Assembly: GCA_002842735.1 (NCBI GenBank) | Contig: PHEB01000001.1 | Span: 142,915 to 206,914, forward strand | Direction of reading: 5' to 3' | DNA: 64,000 nucleotides | From: Alphaproteobacteria bacterium HGW-Alphaproteobacteria-7 | Lineage (GTDB): Bacteria > Pseudomonadota > Alphaproteobacteria > Sphingomonadales > Sphingomonadaceae | Shown here: in pieces, positions 34,937 through 44,988 of the stretch | Layout: every line of letters starts with the position of its first letter | Position numbering within the stretch: the stretch's first letter is position 1 | Notes under the pieces: generated by a model | What the model was told of the DNA's origin: nothing | What the model saw: only the letters and a program-made list of their open reading frames with translations | Databases searched by the model: none | Program-made: the position numbers and the translations under genes

Positions 34937-35932
34937 TCAAGGAGCCGAGCGTGGCGGACACGCTTCGGCCAGCAGTAGCAGGAATTGCCCTGCGCTATCG
35001 GCCCACCGCGCGCGCGGTTCCCACCCGGCGCTCGCCAACAGCATCTGGGCCGAACGGCGGGTGAACTTGTGGCTGTTTTCAGTGTGGATGCTTTCCCCGC
35101 TGCGAAGCGTAAAGCGCTGCCCGCTGATCGTAAACGTCATGTCAGCGGCGGCGATCAAGTGCATTTCGATCCGCGCAAATGTGTCGTTCCAACGCGCTTC
35201 GTGGCGGAATTGGTCGACCGGAATATCGCCCGCAAGCTCCCGGTTGATCCGGGTCAGCAGGTTGCGGTTGAACGCTGCCGTGACACCCGCCGCATCATCA
35301 TAGGCGGCCTTCAACAGCGCCTCGTCCTTGACCAGATCCATGCCGATCAACAGCAGCGCGCCTTCACCCAGCGTTTCGCGCATCGAACGCAGCAGATCAG
35401 TGGCAGTGCGCGCGATCATGTTGCCGATGGTCGATCCGGGGAAAAAGCCGAGCTTGGGCAGGTCTGCAACCGCGCCGGGCAATTCAACCCGGCGCATGAA
35501 ATCAGCCTCAACCGGGTAAACCGGAAGGCCCGGAAACTTAGCCGCCAGATCAGCCGCCGCCGCGCGCAGAAAATCGCCTGCAATATCGAGCGGAACATAG
35601 GCCGATGGCGCAATCGCGGATAATAGCAGCGGAGTCTTGACCGAAGAGCCAGAGCCAAACTCCACCACCGCCCGCCCCGGCCCGATCAGATCGGCCATCG
35701 CGCCCGCGCGCTCGGTCAGGATTTCGGTTTCGGCGCGGGTCGGGTAATATTCGGGCTGCTGGGTGATATCTTCAAACAGTTGCGATCCCGCATCATCATA
35801 GAACCAGCGCGCCGGGATTGCTTTTTGCGGTTCGGCCAGCCCCGCCAACACGTCTGCCCGGAAGGCGCGATCAACCCCGGCGGAATCGCGCTCAACCAGC
35901 TTCAGCCCTGTATTCGTCGTCATCTCAAACAT
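34937..35932 (-). CDS. egtD: L-histidine N-alpha-methyltransferase (ergothioneine)
   Basis: A 331-residue SAM-dependent methyltransferase that trimethylates histidine to hercynine. Seen: IPARWFYDDAGSQLFEDIT, YYPTRAETEIL, the SAM loop VEFGSGSSVKT, LGFFPGSTIGN and IGMDLVKD. Start ATG 35932 overlaps the egtB stop by 8 bp. ATG 35920 (MTTNT) is an alternative. With egtB it gives the two-gene ergothioneine route; egtC, egtE and egtA are not in the window. Confidence 0.93.
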   Translation of the reverse strand: MFEMTTNTGLKLVERDSAGVDRAFRADVLAGLAEPQKAIPARWFYDDAGSQLFEDITQQPEYYPTRAETEILTERAGAMADLIGPGRAVVEFGSGSSVKTPLLLSAIAPSAYVPLDIAGDFLRAAAADLAAKFPGLPVYPVEADFMRRVELPGAVADLPKLGFFPGSTIGNMIARTATDLLRSMRETLGEGALLLIGMDLVKDEALLKAAYDDAAGVTAAFNRNLLTRINRELAGDIPVDQFRHEARWNDTFARIEMHLIAAADMTFTISGQRFTLRSGESIHTENSHKFTRRSAQMLLASAGWEPRARWADSAGQFLLLLAEACPPRSAP

Positions 35933-37214
35933 CCTTGGCCAGCCGCAGGCCGGTGAATTGCCAGCGCTGCTGGGGATAGAAGAAATTGCGGTAGGACGCG
36001 CGCGAATGACCGCGCACCGTGGCGCAGCTTGCTCCGCGCAGCACCACCTGCCCGCTCATGAATTTGCCGTTATATTCGCCAACTGCTCCTTCGGCGATGC
36101 GAAAGCCGGGATAGGGTAGATAAGCTGAGCGGGTGAACTGCCAGCAATCGCCGAACAGGTGCTGCCCACCCTGCGGGAGTGGCGGCGCGGCGCCATCAAG
36201 CTGATTGCCAGCGGCGGGATCATGGCTGGTCGCTATCGCCTCCCACTCGAACTCGGTCGGCAGGCGGTGCCCCGCCCAAGTGGCAAAGGCATCCGCTTCA
36301 TAATACGAGACATGGCTAACCGGCGCATTGGTATCGCGCGGCTGCCAGCCTTGGTGGGTGAAATGCTGATCGTCACGCCAATACAGCGGTGCGCCTATGT
36401 CTTGCACCTGCACCCAGCCCCAGCCATCAGACAGCCACAGCCGCGCATCGCGATAGCCGCCGTCAGCGATGAAGCCATCCCATTCGCCATTGGTCACCAA
36501 GCGGTCAGCCAGCGCAAACGGTTCGATCAACACGCGGTGACGCGGGCCTTCATTGTCGAAGGCGAAGCCACCACCTTCGTGGCCGACAAGCGCGATCCCG
36601 CCGGGGTGCTGGTGCCAGCCAAGTGATGCTTGTGCGTTTTCCCGCAAATCGGAAGTGTGCTTTGCCTGCCTGAGATCCCCGCCTTCGCGGGGACTCACAA
36701 CGGCTTCATACATCGCCGGGCCAAGCGGATTCTGGAACAGCGCGTGTTTGATATCGGTCAGCAACAATTCGATGTGCTGTTGTTCATGCGCAACGCCCAA
36801 TGCGATCAGGCCGCTGAGCGCCGGATCATCCAGCAGCGGCGTCATCGCGTCATTCACCGCTGCGCGCCATTCCTGCACCTCGGCCAGCGTCGGGCGTGAC
36901 AGCATCCCACGCTGCCCCCGCGCCATCCGCGCGCCTTCCGCTTCGTAATAGGAATTGAACAGGAACGGCCAGTCTTCGCGCCACAGCCGATAACCCGGCA
37001 AATAATCGCGTAGCAGGAACGTTTCCCAGAACCACGTCGTATGCGCGAGGTGCCACTTGGCAGGAGAGGCATCCTCCATCGATTGCAGGCTGGCATCGGC
37101 ATCGCTCAGCGGGCGAACCAGCGCCTCGGTCAGCGCGCGGGTGGCGCGAAAACTATCACCGAATGTTGCCGCATCTGCGCCGCTGATGGGATTTTGCCGT
37201 TCGCCACGAGGCAC
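35925..37214 (-). CDS. egtB: Ergothioneine sulfoxide synthase EgtB, with in-frame repeat insertion
   Basis: A 429-residue iron enzyme that couples hercynine to a thiol with oxygen. The DinB-like N-terminal domain carries iron ligands in WHLAHTTWFWE and HEQQHIE; the C-terminal FGE-sulfatase domain includes HRLPTEFEWE and GHSRASYRNFF. Between them, at about residues 171-195, lies a non-conserved stretch beginning VVSPREGGDLRQAKHTSD that is encoded by an R3 palindromic element (36631-36700). The frame is kept. The upstream 83-bp gap (37215-37297) holds nothing recognisable. Confidence 0.9.
   Translation of the reverse strand: MPRGERQNPISGADAATFGDSFRATRALTEALVRPLSDADASLQSMEDASPAKWHLAHTTWFWETFLLRDYLPGYRLWREDWPFLFNSYYEAEGARMARGQRGMLSRPTLAEVQEWRAAVNDAMTPLLDDPALSGLIALGVAHEQQHIELLLTDIKHALFQNPLGPAMYEAVVSPREGGDLRQAKHTSDLRENAQASLGWHQHPGGIALVGHEGGGFAFDNEGPRHRVLIEPFALADRLVTNGEWDGFIADGGYRDARLWLSDGWGWVQVQDIGAPLYWRDDQHFTHQGWQPRDTNAPVSHVSYYEADAFATWAGHRLPTEFEWEAIATSHDPAAGNQLDGAAPPLPQGGQHLFGDCWQFTRSAYLPYPGFRIAEGAVGEYNGKFMSGQVVLRGASCATVRGHSRASYRNFFYPQQRWQFTGLRLAKDV
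36631..36700. repeat. R3 palindromic element inside egtB
   Basis: On the coding (minus) strand it reads GTGAGTCCCCGCGAAGGCGG then GGATCTC, matching the left unit of the copies at 18417 and 19943. The second, inverted unit (about 36631-36650) has degenerated. It is read through in frame. Confidence 0.72.
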
Positions 37215-37297
37215 GCGCGTCTCCTGTTACCGCCTTGCTTCAGCATATCCGCCACTGCCCGCACGCTGTGACAATTTAAAGCGCCAGCGCGCCGCGT

Positions 37298-38683
37298 TCA
37301 GGCCGCGTTGGCGCTGATCCCGGCATCACGTTCACCCGCCGCTTCATTGAGCATTTCTGCGACCAGAAACGCCAGTTCGAGCGATTGTTCCGCATTCAGG
37401 CGCGGGTCGCAATGGGTGTGATAGCGATCGCCGAGGCGTTCCTCGGTAATCGCCACCGCGCCGCCGACGCATTCGGTCACGTCCTGCCCGGTCATTTCGA
37501 TATGGATGCCGCCGGGGTGCGTGCCTTCGGCGCGATGCACGGCGAAAAAGCCCTTCACTTCGCGCAGTATGCGGTCGAACGGGCGGGTCTTGAAGCCGGT
37601 GTCGGATTTCACCACGTTGCCGTGCATCGGATCGCAGCTCCACACCACCGGATGCCCTTCCCGCTCCACCGCGCGAACAAGCCGGGGCAGGCCGTCTTCA
37701 ACCTTGTCATGACCGAACCGGCTGATCAGCGTGATCCGCCCGGCCTCACGCTTGGGGTTGAGTTCATCAAGCAACGCCAGCAACGCGTCAGGTTCCAGCG
37801 TGGGCCCGCATTTCATCCCCAGCGGATTACCGATCCCGCGCGCATATTCGATATGCGCAGAGCCGGGGAAGCGGGTGCGATCACCGATCCACAGCATATG
37901 CGCGCTGGTCGCATACCAATCACCGGTCAGCGAATCCTGCCGGGTCATCGCCTGTTCGTAAGGCAGCAGCAGGCTTTCGTGGCTGGTGTAGAAACTGGTG
38001 CCCTGCAATTGCGGGACGGTGGCGGGATCAATCCCGCAAGCCTCCATGAAATCGAGCGCTTCGCCGATGCGGTCGGCCATTTCGCTGAACTTTTCGGTCC
38101 ACGGGGTGCGGCCCATGAAATCGAGCGTCCACTGATGCACCTGGCGCAGGTTGGCATAGCCGCCATTGGCGAAGGCACGCAGCAGGTTCAATGTCGCGGC
38201 GGCCTGCGAATAGGCGCGCACCATCCGCTCGGGATCATTGCGGCGCGACACAGGATCAAATTCGATCCCGTTGATATTGTCGCCAAGGTAGCTTGGCAGG
38301 GTCACACCATCGATCGTTTCCGTCGGGGCGGAACGCGGCTTGGCAAACTGACCTGCCATCCGCCCGACCTTCACCACCGGACGTTTGCTGGCAAAGGTCA
38401 TCACCACCGCCATCTGCAAAATCGCACGGAAGGTGTCGCGGATGTTGTTGGGGTGAAATTCAGCGAAGCTTTCTGCGCAGTCCCCGCCTTGCAGCAGAAA
38501 ACCGTGGCCATTGGCGACATCGGCCAGATCGGACTTCAATGCGCGTGCCTCGCCCGCGAACACCAGCGGGGGGTAGTTCGAAAGGGTTTGCTCTGCCGCT
38601 GCCAGTTCGGCTGCATCCTCGTAATGCGGCAGGTGGCGCGCTTCGTGAGCCTTCCAGCTTTGCGGGGTCCAGGTCATCGGCAC
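37298..38683 (-). CDS. aroG: 3-deoxy-7-phosphoheptulonate synthase, class II
   Basis: About 461 residues of the plant-like class II DAHP synthase, the first step of the shikimate pathway. Seen: [52 protein letters not shown] and [10 protein letters not shown], which hold the PEP, erythrose-4-phosphate and metal sites. Three start codons are in frame: TTG 38689, GTG 38683 and ATG 38677. AAAGAG sits eight bases before GTG 38683, so I chose that one. The 135-bp gap to the M16 gene holds no recognisable feature. Confidence 0.92.
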   Translation of the reverse strand: MPMTWTPQSWKAHEARHLPHYEDAAELAAAEQTLSNYPPLVFAGEARALKSDLADVANGHGFLLQGGDCAESFAEFHPNNIRDTFRAILQMAVVMTFASKRPVVKVGRMAGQFAKPRSAPTETIDGVTLPSYLGDNINGIEFDPVSRRNDPERMVRAYSQAAATLNLLRAFANGGYANLRQVHQWTLDFMGRTPWTEKFSEMADRIGEALDFMEACGIDPATVPQLQGTSFYTSHESLLLPYEQAMTRQDSLTGDWYATSAHMLWIGDRTRFPGSAHIEYARGIGNPLGMKCGPTLEPDALLALLDELNPKREAGRITLISRFGHDKVEDGLPRLVRAVEREGHPVVWSCDPMHGNVVKSDTGFKTRPFDRILREVKGFFAVHRAEGTHPGGIHIEMTGQDVTECVGGAVAITEERLGDRYHTHCDPRLNAEQSLELAFLVAEMLNEAAGERDAGISANAA

Positions 38684-38818
38684 AGTCAAAACTCTTTCAT
38701 GGCTTGGCGCGCAAGGTTCGCGCGGGGCCGCTCGCTACAGGAGGCGCGATTGAATTGTAAAGCCGCAACGGCGTGTAGCACAACTTTATTTCCCGACCAC
38801 ACTATGCGGCAGAGCCGA

Positions 38819-41800
38819 TCAACGGCCTGTCATGCCCCCTCTGGCACCAGCGGCACTCGCCCCGCCAACCGGCGCTTCGACCAAGGCTTGGCCTTCGGGG
38901 ATGATCGCCAAGCGATACGGCGCTCCGTTGGCGAAATAGCGGTCGGCCAGAAACTGCATCACCTGCGGGCTGGTCTGCGAATAATCGGCCAGCAGCGTGC
39001 GCAACAACCCCACGCGCCGCGGATCGAACGCTGCGCCTTCGAGGTTATACAGCCAGAACTGGTTGCCCGTCGACGCACGCCGGATCAGCTGACCGAGCGG
39101 TTCGGTCACTCGCTCCAATTCGTCGGCCGTGGGCGGATTGGCGGCCAAATCTTTGGCAATGCGGTCAGCCTCGGCAAAGAACACGGGCACGAATTCCGGC
39201 TCCAGCTGCGCCAGCGCAGTGATCCGTCCGCCGCTGGCAATATCCGCGGGCCAGCGCGAAAACACCTGCGGCGAATAGCTGGCCCCGGCACGTTCCCGCA
39301 ACGCTTCGAGCAGGCGGTTGTTGAACAACTGGGTAAGGATTTCAAGCTGGCGGCCTTCGCGCAAGGCATCAACCCCGCCCCCGCTGGGCCATGCGACCAC
39401 AGCGGCGGCCTGATTGGCATCGCCGCGATGGGTGACGATGGCCGGGCGATCGCCCGCCACCGCGAACGACGGCACCCGCGCAGCCACATCTGGCGCAATC
39501 GGTTCGCGCGGCGGCAAGGCACCAAAGGTCAGGCGCAGCTGCTCGATCACGGCAGGCTGATCAAATTCGCCAAACACCAGCACCTCGACCGGGCCTTGTT
39601 TGAGCAATGGCTCCCACACCGCGCGAAAGCCTTCGGGGGTGACGTCGCGCAAAGCCTCCGGACTGGGCGTCGCAAACCGCTGATCGCCGCCGGTGACAAG
39701 GTATTCCAGATCACGGTTGAGAATGCCGCCGGGGCTGGTCGAATAGGTGTTGTAGGCGAGTTCTGCCGCAGCCTTGGCGCGGATCACCGGATCCTTGTCC
39801 CAGCGCGGCATCCCCAGCTTGGCCGCGAACAGGTAGAGCTGATCGACAACGTCTTCCGACCGGGTCTGGGCGGTGAAGGTGAACACCGCTTCATCAATGC
39901 CGAAATCGAACCCGAGCTTGCGCCCGGTTGCCAGCCGGTCAATCTCGTTCTGACCCAATTCGCCAAGTCCTGATCCGACCAGCGCCGCCTCACCCAGCGC
40001 CGCATAGACTGCGCTATCCTTGTTAAACGCCCGGTAGCCCGCGCCAAACCGCACACGCACCGTCACCCGGCCGGGTTCGGCATCATTGGCCCACACCAAC
40101 GCCTTTACGCCGTTGGCGAAATCGATCTGCTCGACATCAAGCAGGCCAAGCGGCTTTTGTTCAGCGATGATGCCCGGTTCGCCGACCGCGGGAAGTTCGT
40201 CGAACGAAATCGTCTGCGCGGCCAGTCTGGCGCTGCCATCGACCACCGCTTCGCGCGCCAAGGCCAGCCGCAGCATATCGGCGTCAGCTTCGCCGCTTGT
40301 GGGCGTTACATAGACCGACCGCGTGACAGTGCCATCAAACAGCGCCTTGGTGCGCGCCAGCACTTCATCGGGATTGAGCCGCGCGGTCATCCCGCGAAAC
40401 ACATTGAGCACCACGTCCGGCGCAGCCACGGTTTCGCGGATATCGACCGCGTTGACGAGGTTGTTGGCAAGGTCAGAACCTGACTGCACGCTTTCCTGTT
40501 CGACCTGATTGGCGAACACCACGTCGAATTCGGCCGCTTCGCGGTCAATCTCCTCCTGCGTGGGCGGATTGGTCAGCGCGTCGGCGATCACGCTGCGCAC
40601 ATCGGCAAGCGCCGCCTGCCAATCGCTTGTCAGCGGCGCAAAGGTGACAAACGTCGCATCGGTGGAACGCGAAACATCGTCCTGCTGCACCTGCGCATAG
40701 AGGAAACTGCCCCCGCCGCGCGCGCGCGCTTCAAGCCGGCGATTGATGATCGACTGCGCAACCGCATCGATCAGCAGGCCTTCATTATAGGCGATGGTAT
40801 CTTCAACCTGCCGCCACGGCCGCATAACCGCATAGGTCAGGCTGCGCGGCAGATCGGGTTCGACCCCCACCGCAAGTTCACCAATCGGGGTGCCTTCAAC
40901 CGGGTTTTCGGGCGCGGCTGCGGGCGCAACCGGATCGCCGAAATCGGGTGCAACACCGGGTTTGCCCTTGCCTTCCCAGTCGCCGAACCACTGTTCAACC
41001 AAACCAGCCAGCACCATCGGATCAGCATCGCCCACAACCACGATCACGGCGTTTTCCGGACGATACCAGCGATCATAGAACGCCTTTACGTCCTTGCCGT
41101 TGGCGGCCCGCAGCGTTTCATCAGTGCCGATCGGATTGCGCGCGGCGAGCCGCTGTCCGGCAAAGAAGGTCTGCCGGGTCAGATCGGCAATCCGCAGCCC
41201 CGCCCCGCCGCGTTCACGCTTTTCAGCCAGCACGATCGGGCGTTCGGCGGCAACATTGGCATCATTCAGCACCGGTTCGCGGATCATGCCCGACAACAGC
41301 TTGAAACTTTCAGACAGCTTGGCCTGATTAATATTGGGAATATCCAGCTTGTAGGCGGTGTGGGTCGGGCTGGTTTCGGCATTGGCATCGCTGCCAAAGG
41401 TTGCGCCCAGCCGCTGCCATGCGGCAATCGCCTCGGCCTGTTTCAGATATTTGCTTTCGCGGAACAGCAGGTGTTCGAGCAGGTGGGCATAGCCTTGTTC
41501 GGTGTCTTTTTCGTGCAGCGACCCGGCATCAATGCGCACCCGGATCGAAACCTGTTGGGGCGGCACGCCGTTGCCGCGCACGGCATAGCGCAGGCCGTTC
41601 TTCATTTCGCCAAACAGCCATTGTTCATCAACCGGGACATCGCTGCCACGATACAGCCACGGCACTTCACCATTGACCTGAAGCGCGCGCGGGGCCGGGA
41701 TCGCTGGTTCAGCCGGGGCCTGCACCGCGGCCGGAGCAGGCGCAGGAGCAGCGGTTTGCTGGGCAAATGCCGGGTGGAGCAGCGCAGCAGGCGCAAGCAA

Positions 41801-41839
41801 AAGAACGAAAGCGCGGCTGGCGCGGGATAACAACGTCAT
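38819..41839 (-). CDS. Periplasmic M16 family zinc metalloprotease (pitrilysin-like)
   Basis: A 1006-residue protein with a signal peptide (RAFVLLLAPAALLHPAFAQQ), an Ala/Pro-rich linker, then two M16 halves. The first half has the inverted zinc motif HLLEH (in YAHLLEHLLFRES) and the downstream glutamate region. The second half (from about residue 560) lacks HxxEH and is structural. Length and architecture match secreted M16 peptidases of sphingomonads. Substrates are probably periplasmic peptides; none can be assigned. Start ATG 41839. Confidence 0.9.
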   Translation of the reverse strand: MTLLSRASRAFVLLLAPAALLHPAFAQQTAAPAPAPAAVQAPAEPAIPAPRALQVNGEVPWLYRGSDVPVDEQWLFGEMKNGLRYAVRGNGVPPQQVSIRVRIDAGSLHEKDTEQGYAHLLEHLLFRESKYLKQAEAIAAWQRLGATFGSDANAETSPTHTAYKLDIPNINQAKLSESFKLLSGMIREPVLNDANVAAERPIVLAEKRERGGAGLRIADLTRQTFFAGQRLAARNPIGTDETLRAANGKDVKAFYDRWYRPENAVIVVVGDADPMVLAGLVEQWFGDWEGKGKPGVAPDFGDPVAPAAAPENPVEGTPIGELAVGVEPDLPRSLTYAVMRPWRQVEDTIAYNEGLLIDAVAQSIINRRLEARARGGGSFLYAQVQQDDVSRSTDATFVTFAPLTSDWQAALADVRSVIADALTNPPTQEEIDREAAEFDVVFANQVEQESVQSGSDLANNLVNAVDIRETVAAPDVVLNVFRGMTARLNPDEVLARTKALFDGTVTRSVYVTPTSGEADADMLRLALAREAVVDGSARLAAQTISFDELPAVGEPGIIAEQKPLGLLDVEQIDFANGVKALVWANDAEPGRVTVRVRFGAGYRAFNKDSAVYAALGEAALVGSGLGELGQNEIDRLATGRKLGFDFGIDEAVFTFTAQTRSEDVVDQLYLFAAKLGMPRWDKDPVIRAKAAAELAYNTYSTSPGGILNRDLEYLVTGGDQRFATPSPEALRDVTPEGFRAVWEPLLKQGPVEVLVFGEFDQPAVIEQLRLTFGALPPREPIAPDVAARVPSFAVAGDRPAIVTHRGDANQAAAVVAWPSGGGVDALREGRQLEILTQLFNNRLLEALRERAGASYSPQVFSRWPADIASGGRITALAQLEPEFVPVFFAEADRIAKDLAANPPTADELERVTEPLGQLIRRASTGNQFWLYNLEGAAFDPRRVGLLRTLLADYSQTSPQVMQFLADRYFANGAPYRLAIIPEGQALVEAPVGGASAAGARGGMTGR

Positions 41840-41933
41840 GCCCGGCTTATAGAGGCCTCAAATGTGAAGCGATAGTGAATGTGTGTGCCCGCGCGCCCTT
41901 GCCGCATCGGCCTGGGGCACCTAAATTGCGGTC

Positions 41934-42512
41934 ATGTTCATAGAAACCGAAACCACGCCCAACCCTGCTGCGCTGAAATTCCTGCCCGGTCAGGCCGTGA
42001 TGGACGCAGGCAGCCGCGAATTTTCCACCCCCGAAGCCGCTGAGGCAAGCCCGCTTGCCCAGGCGATTTTTGACACGGGCGAAGTCGTCAACGTGTTCTT
42101 CGGTGCCGATTTCGTCAGCGTCACCGCTGCGCCGGGGGCCAATTGGAGCGCGCTGAAACCGCAGGTCATTGCCATCCTGCTCGATCATTTCGTGTCCGAA
42201 GCGCCGCTGTTTGCCGGTGGCAGCGCGCACGGCATTGCTGTCCCGCCCGACAACGATCTGGCGGTCGAAGAACGCGCCGAGGATGCCGAGGTGATCGCGG
42301 CGATCAACGAACTGCTCGAAACCCGCGTCCGCCCGGCGGTGGCGGGTGACGGCGGCGATATCGCCTATCGCGGCTTTCGCGACGGGGTGGTATATCTGAC
42401 GCTGCAAGGTTCCTGCGCAGGCTGCCCTTCAAGCACCGCGACATTGAAGCACGGGATCGAAGGCCTGCTGAAACATTACGTGCCCGAAGTCACAGAGGTT
42501 CGCGCAGCATGA
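41934..42512 (+). CDS. nfuA: Fe-S cluster scaffold/carrier NfuA
   Basis: A 192-residue protein. The N-terminal NFU domain starts [19 protein letters not shown] and the C-terminal NifU-like domain has the cluster-binding CAGC in [18 protein letters not shown]. Two subunits hold one 4Fe-4S cluster for delivery to target enzymes. The stop overlaps the next ATG by 4 bp. Confidence 0.95.
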   Translation: MFIETETTPNPAALKFLPGQAVMDAGSREFSTPEAAEASPLAQAIFDTGEVVNVFFGADFVSVTAAPGANWSALKPQVIAILLDHFVSEAPLFAGGSAHGIAVPPDNDLAVEERAEDAEVIAAINELLETRVRPAVAGDGGDIAYRGFRDGVVYLTLQGSCAGCPSSTATLKHGIEGLLKHYVPEVTEVRAA

Positions 42513-43117
42513 CCGTGCAATTTCACGACCAAGTGCTGCCGGACGCAGCGCTCGCACAGCTGTTCAACGAAGCGCGCAGCTACAACGGCTGGCTCGACAA
42601 GCCGGTTTCGGACGCGCAGCTTCACGCGATCTGGGATCTGGTGAAAATGGCCCCCACCTCGGCCAATATGCAGCCGGCGCGGATTGTCTGGGTGAAATCG
42701 GCTGACGCCAAGGCCAAGCTGGCCGACTGCGTGATGGAGGGCAACAAGGCCAAGGTGCTGACCGCCCCCGTCACCGCCGTGATCGGTTACGATATCGACT
42801 TTCACGAACACCTGCCATGGCTGTTCCCGCATACCGACGCCAAAAGCTGGTTCGAAGGCGACGAGGCCGGGCGCGAGGAAGGTGCGTTCCGCAATTCATC
42901 CTTGCAGGGTGCCTATCTGATGCTGGCAGCGCGGGCGCTGGGGTTGGATTGCGGGCCGATGTCGGGGTTTGATGCCGATGCCGTCAACGCCGCGTTCTTT
43001 GCCGATCAACCGCGCCACCGGGTCAATTTCATCTGCGCGGTTGGCTATGGCGATCCCGCCAGCATTTTTGACCGCAGCCCGCGTCCGGACTTCGCGCGCT
43101 TCAACCGTATCGCCTGA
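42509..43117 (+). CDS. Nitroreductase family protein, RutE-like
   Basis: A 202-residue flavin reductase. The FMN-binding regions are [15 protein letters not shown] and [24 protein letters not shown]. It is most like 3-hydroxypropionate dehydrogenase/malonic semialdehyde reductase RutE, but the rest of the rut pyrimidine-degradation operon is absent, so the role may differ. It is translationally coupled to nfuA. That pairing is common in sphingomonads. Confidence 0.85.
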   Translation: MTVQFHDQVLPDAALAQLFNEARSYNGWLDKPVSDAQLHAIWDLVKMAPTSANMQPARIVWVKSADAKAKLADCVMEGNKAKVLTAPVTAVIGYDIDFHEHLPWLFPHTDAKSWFEGDEAGREEGAFRNSSLQGAYLMLAARALGLDCGPMSGFDADAVNAAFFADQPRHRVNFICAVGYGDPASIFDRSPRPDFARFNRIA

Positions 43118-43171
43118 CCGGCAGCATCTGCTGCTTGCACAGCGCGGCAGCGTGAGGCATCGCGCACCGCA

Positions 43172-43804
43172 ATGCGCGTGCTTGCCATCGAAACCGCTTC
43201 CGAAGCATGTTCCATCGCCCTGTTTGATGGCGAGGCAATCGTCGCGCATAATCACCGGCTGATCGGGCGCGGCCATGCCGAAGCCTTGGTTCCGATGATC
43301 GCCGCCCTGCCGGACAGGGGGCGCGCGAATCGCATTCTCGTTTCGCTTGGCCCCGGCAGCTTCACCGGCGTGCGTATCGGCCTCGCCGCCGCGCGGGCGC
43401 TGGGGTTCGCGTGGGGGGCTGAAGTGCTGGGCTACCCAACGCTCGCGCTGGCCGCCGCACAGGCTCAGCATATCCACCCCGCGCAGGCCGTGACAATTTG
43501 CATGAACGGCGGGCATGGCGAATGGTTCGTCGCGGATTTCGGCGCTGACGGATTGCCGCAGGGCCATGCCTCCTCGCTGACGCCCGATGCTGCGCGCGCG
43601 CGCAAATCTCACCCGCTGGTTGCGGGCAACCGTGCAGCGGCGCTGGCCGCATTATACGCTGATCAGGCCATCACGGCGATCGACCTGCTGCCCGATGCCA
43701 CGTCTGTGCGATTCCTTAATCCCCGGTTGCTGACGCACAACCTAGCCCCGATCTATGGTCGCGGGCCGGATGCCACCCCATTGGCACTCCAGGGGCGACC
43801 ATGA
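43172..43804 (+). CDS. tsaB: tRNA threonylcarbamoyladenosine biosynthesis protein TsaB
   Basis: A 210-residue ASKHA-fold protein, inactive partner of TsaD in making t6A at position 37 of ANN-decoding tRNAs. Seen: MRVLAIETASEACSIALFDG, HAEALVPMI and the SLGPGSFTGVRIGLAAARAL signature. The stop overlaps rimI by 4 bp. TsaB-RimI pairing is conserved. Confidence 0.93.
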   Translation: MRVLAIETASEACSIALFDGEAIVAHNHRLIGRGHAEALVPMIAALPDRGRANRILVSLGPGSFTGVRIGLAAARALGFAWGAEVLGYPTLALAAAQAQHIHPAQAVTICMNGGHGEWFVADFGADGLPQGHASSLTPDAARARKSHPLVAGNRAAALAALYADQAITAIDLLPDATSVRFLNPRLLTHNLAPIYGRGPDATPLALQGRP

Positions 43805-44277
43805 CCCCCTGCCCGCACCTCGTCGACCGGATCATGGCGGTGATGGATGCCGCATTTGACCCGGCCTTTGGAGAAGCATGGAACCGGCGGCAGGTCGTTG
43901 ATGCGCTGACCGTGCCTTCCACCCATGCATTGGTGGTTGATGCTGATGGCACCGCGATCCCCGATGGGCCAGCACCCCGCGCAACGCCTGCGGGTTTCGT
44001 GCTCACCCGCCATGTGCTTGATGAAGAAGAGTTGCTGCTAATCGCGGTCGCTCCCGATGCACGGCGACGCGGCATCGGCGCGGGTTTGATCGAATACCTG
44101 TTCGCCGCCGCCCGCAAACGCGGAATTGGCCGTATCTTTCTAGAAATGCGGCGCGGCAATCCGGCAATTCATCTCTACATCAAACTTGGTTTTGAACCCA
44201 TTGGTGTGCGTCGCAACTATTACCGAATGGTAAATGGTGATAGAATTGATGCCATTACTTTTGGCCGGACGATCTAA
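43801..44277 (+). CDS. rimI: Ribosomal-protein alanine N-acetyltransferase RimI-like
   Basis: A 158-residue GNAT acetyltransferase. The acetyl-CoA pyrophosphate loop is RRRGIGAGLIEYL, the following helix contains FLEMRRGNPAIHLYIKLGF, and YYRMVNG ends the domain. RimI acetylates the N-terminus of S18. Coupled to tsaB. The 5' third is less conserved, as usual in alphaproteobacterial RimI. Confidence 0.88.
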   Translation: MTPCPHLVDRIMAVMDAAFDPAFGEAWNRRQVVDALTVPSTHALVVDADGTAIPDGPAPRATPAGFVLTRHVLDEEELLLIAVAPDARRRGIGAGLIEYLFAAARKRGIGRIFLEMRRGNPAIHLYIKLGFEPIGVRRNYYRMVNGDRIDAITFGRTI

Positions 44278-44393
44278 TTCGGGCCTGCCTGCCGGATAAT
44301 TATAGCCATGCCAAATATCCTGGTTGCCAAAGCCAAGGGCCTGCGTCATGAGTTAATAGGTGGGGCAGATGGAACAACGCCAAAGAGGAATTT

Positions 44394-44837
44394 ATGCAAG
44401 ATTTGGAAATGGAAATGAAAGAAGCGCTGATCACACTTACCAGCGATATCGTCGCCGCTCATGTCAGCAACAATGATGTCGATGTTGCTGATCTGCCAAG
44501 CCTGATTACCAACGTCTATACCGCGCTCGCCAATTTGGGCGAAAAGGTTGAAGTTGAAGAGCCCAAGCCGCAGCCCGCCGTCGCGATCCGTAACTCGGTG
44601 AAGCCGGATTACATTGTCTGTCTTGAAGACGGCAAGAAGCTGAAAATGCTCAAGCGTTACCTTCGCACGAATTACGACATGACCCCCGAAGAATACCGCG
44701 CGCGCTGGGGCCTTGCCGCTGATTACCCGATGGTTGCGCCCAATTACGCGGAAAAGCGCCGCGAACTCGCCAAGAAGATCGGCCTTGGTCGCAAACCCGG
44801 AACCGTCGTGCGCCCGCGCCGCGCAAAGAAGGCCTGA
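44394..44837 (+). CDS. mucR: MucR/Ros family transcriptional regulator without zinc ligands
   Basis: A 147-residue DNA-binding protein. The N-terminal helices favour oligomerisation; the C-terminal part is the Ros/MucR domain with the CLEDGKKLKMLKRYLRTNYD segment (Cys near residue 76). In Ros this zinc finger is C-x2-C-x9-H-x3-4-H. Here only the first Cys remains and both His positions are Tyr, so zinc binding is unlikely, as reported for some Mesorhizobium Ml proteins. The basic tail ends RRAKKA. MucR silences AT-rich genes and controls surface sugars. AGAGGAA precedes ATG 44394. Confidence 0.9.
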   Translation: MQDLEMEMKEALITLTSDIVAAHVSNNDVDVADLPSLITNVYTALANLGEKVEVEEPKPQPAVAIRNSVKPDYIVCLEDGKKLKMLKRYLRTNYDMTPEEYRARWGLAADYPMVAPNYAEKRRELAKKIGLGRKPGTVVRPRRAKKA

Positions 44838-44913
44838 TCCCGGCCCCAAGGTCGCCTATCCTTGGCTGGCAAGGCCGCCTCTGTTGAGAGGGTGCCCGTG
44901 CCAGCTTGAGCAT

Positions 44914-44943
44914 GCAGCCTCATCCCTATAAGGATGGGGCTGC
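44914..44943 (+). terminator. Hairpin terminator after mucR
   Basis: A 12-bp stem (44914-44925 with 44932-44943, one G-T pair) and a 6-nt loop CTATAA, followed by TTTGCTA. It lies 77 bases after the mucR stop and 46 before fur, so it probably ends mucR transcription. Confidence 0.6.
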
Positions 44944-44988
44944 TTTGCTATCAAATGGTCGATCCGGTTTCGGGCGGCGTGTGCGGCG

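Noticed and set aside
37385..39973. 862-codon open frame on the plus strand
   Set aside because: Entirely antisense to the DAHP synthase and M16 protease genes. Its composition is that of a GC-rich shadow frame and it has no family similarity.
44308..44418. 36-codon frame MPNILVAKAKGLRH…
   Set aside because: Overlaps the mucR start and has no ribosome-binding site. More likely mucR leader sequence.
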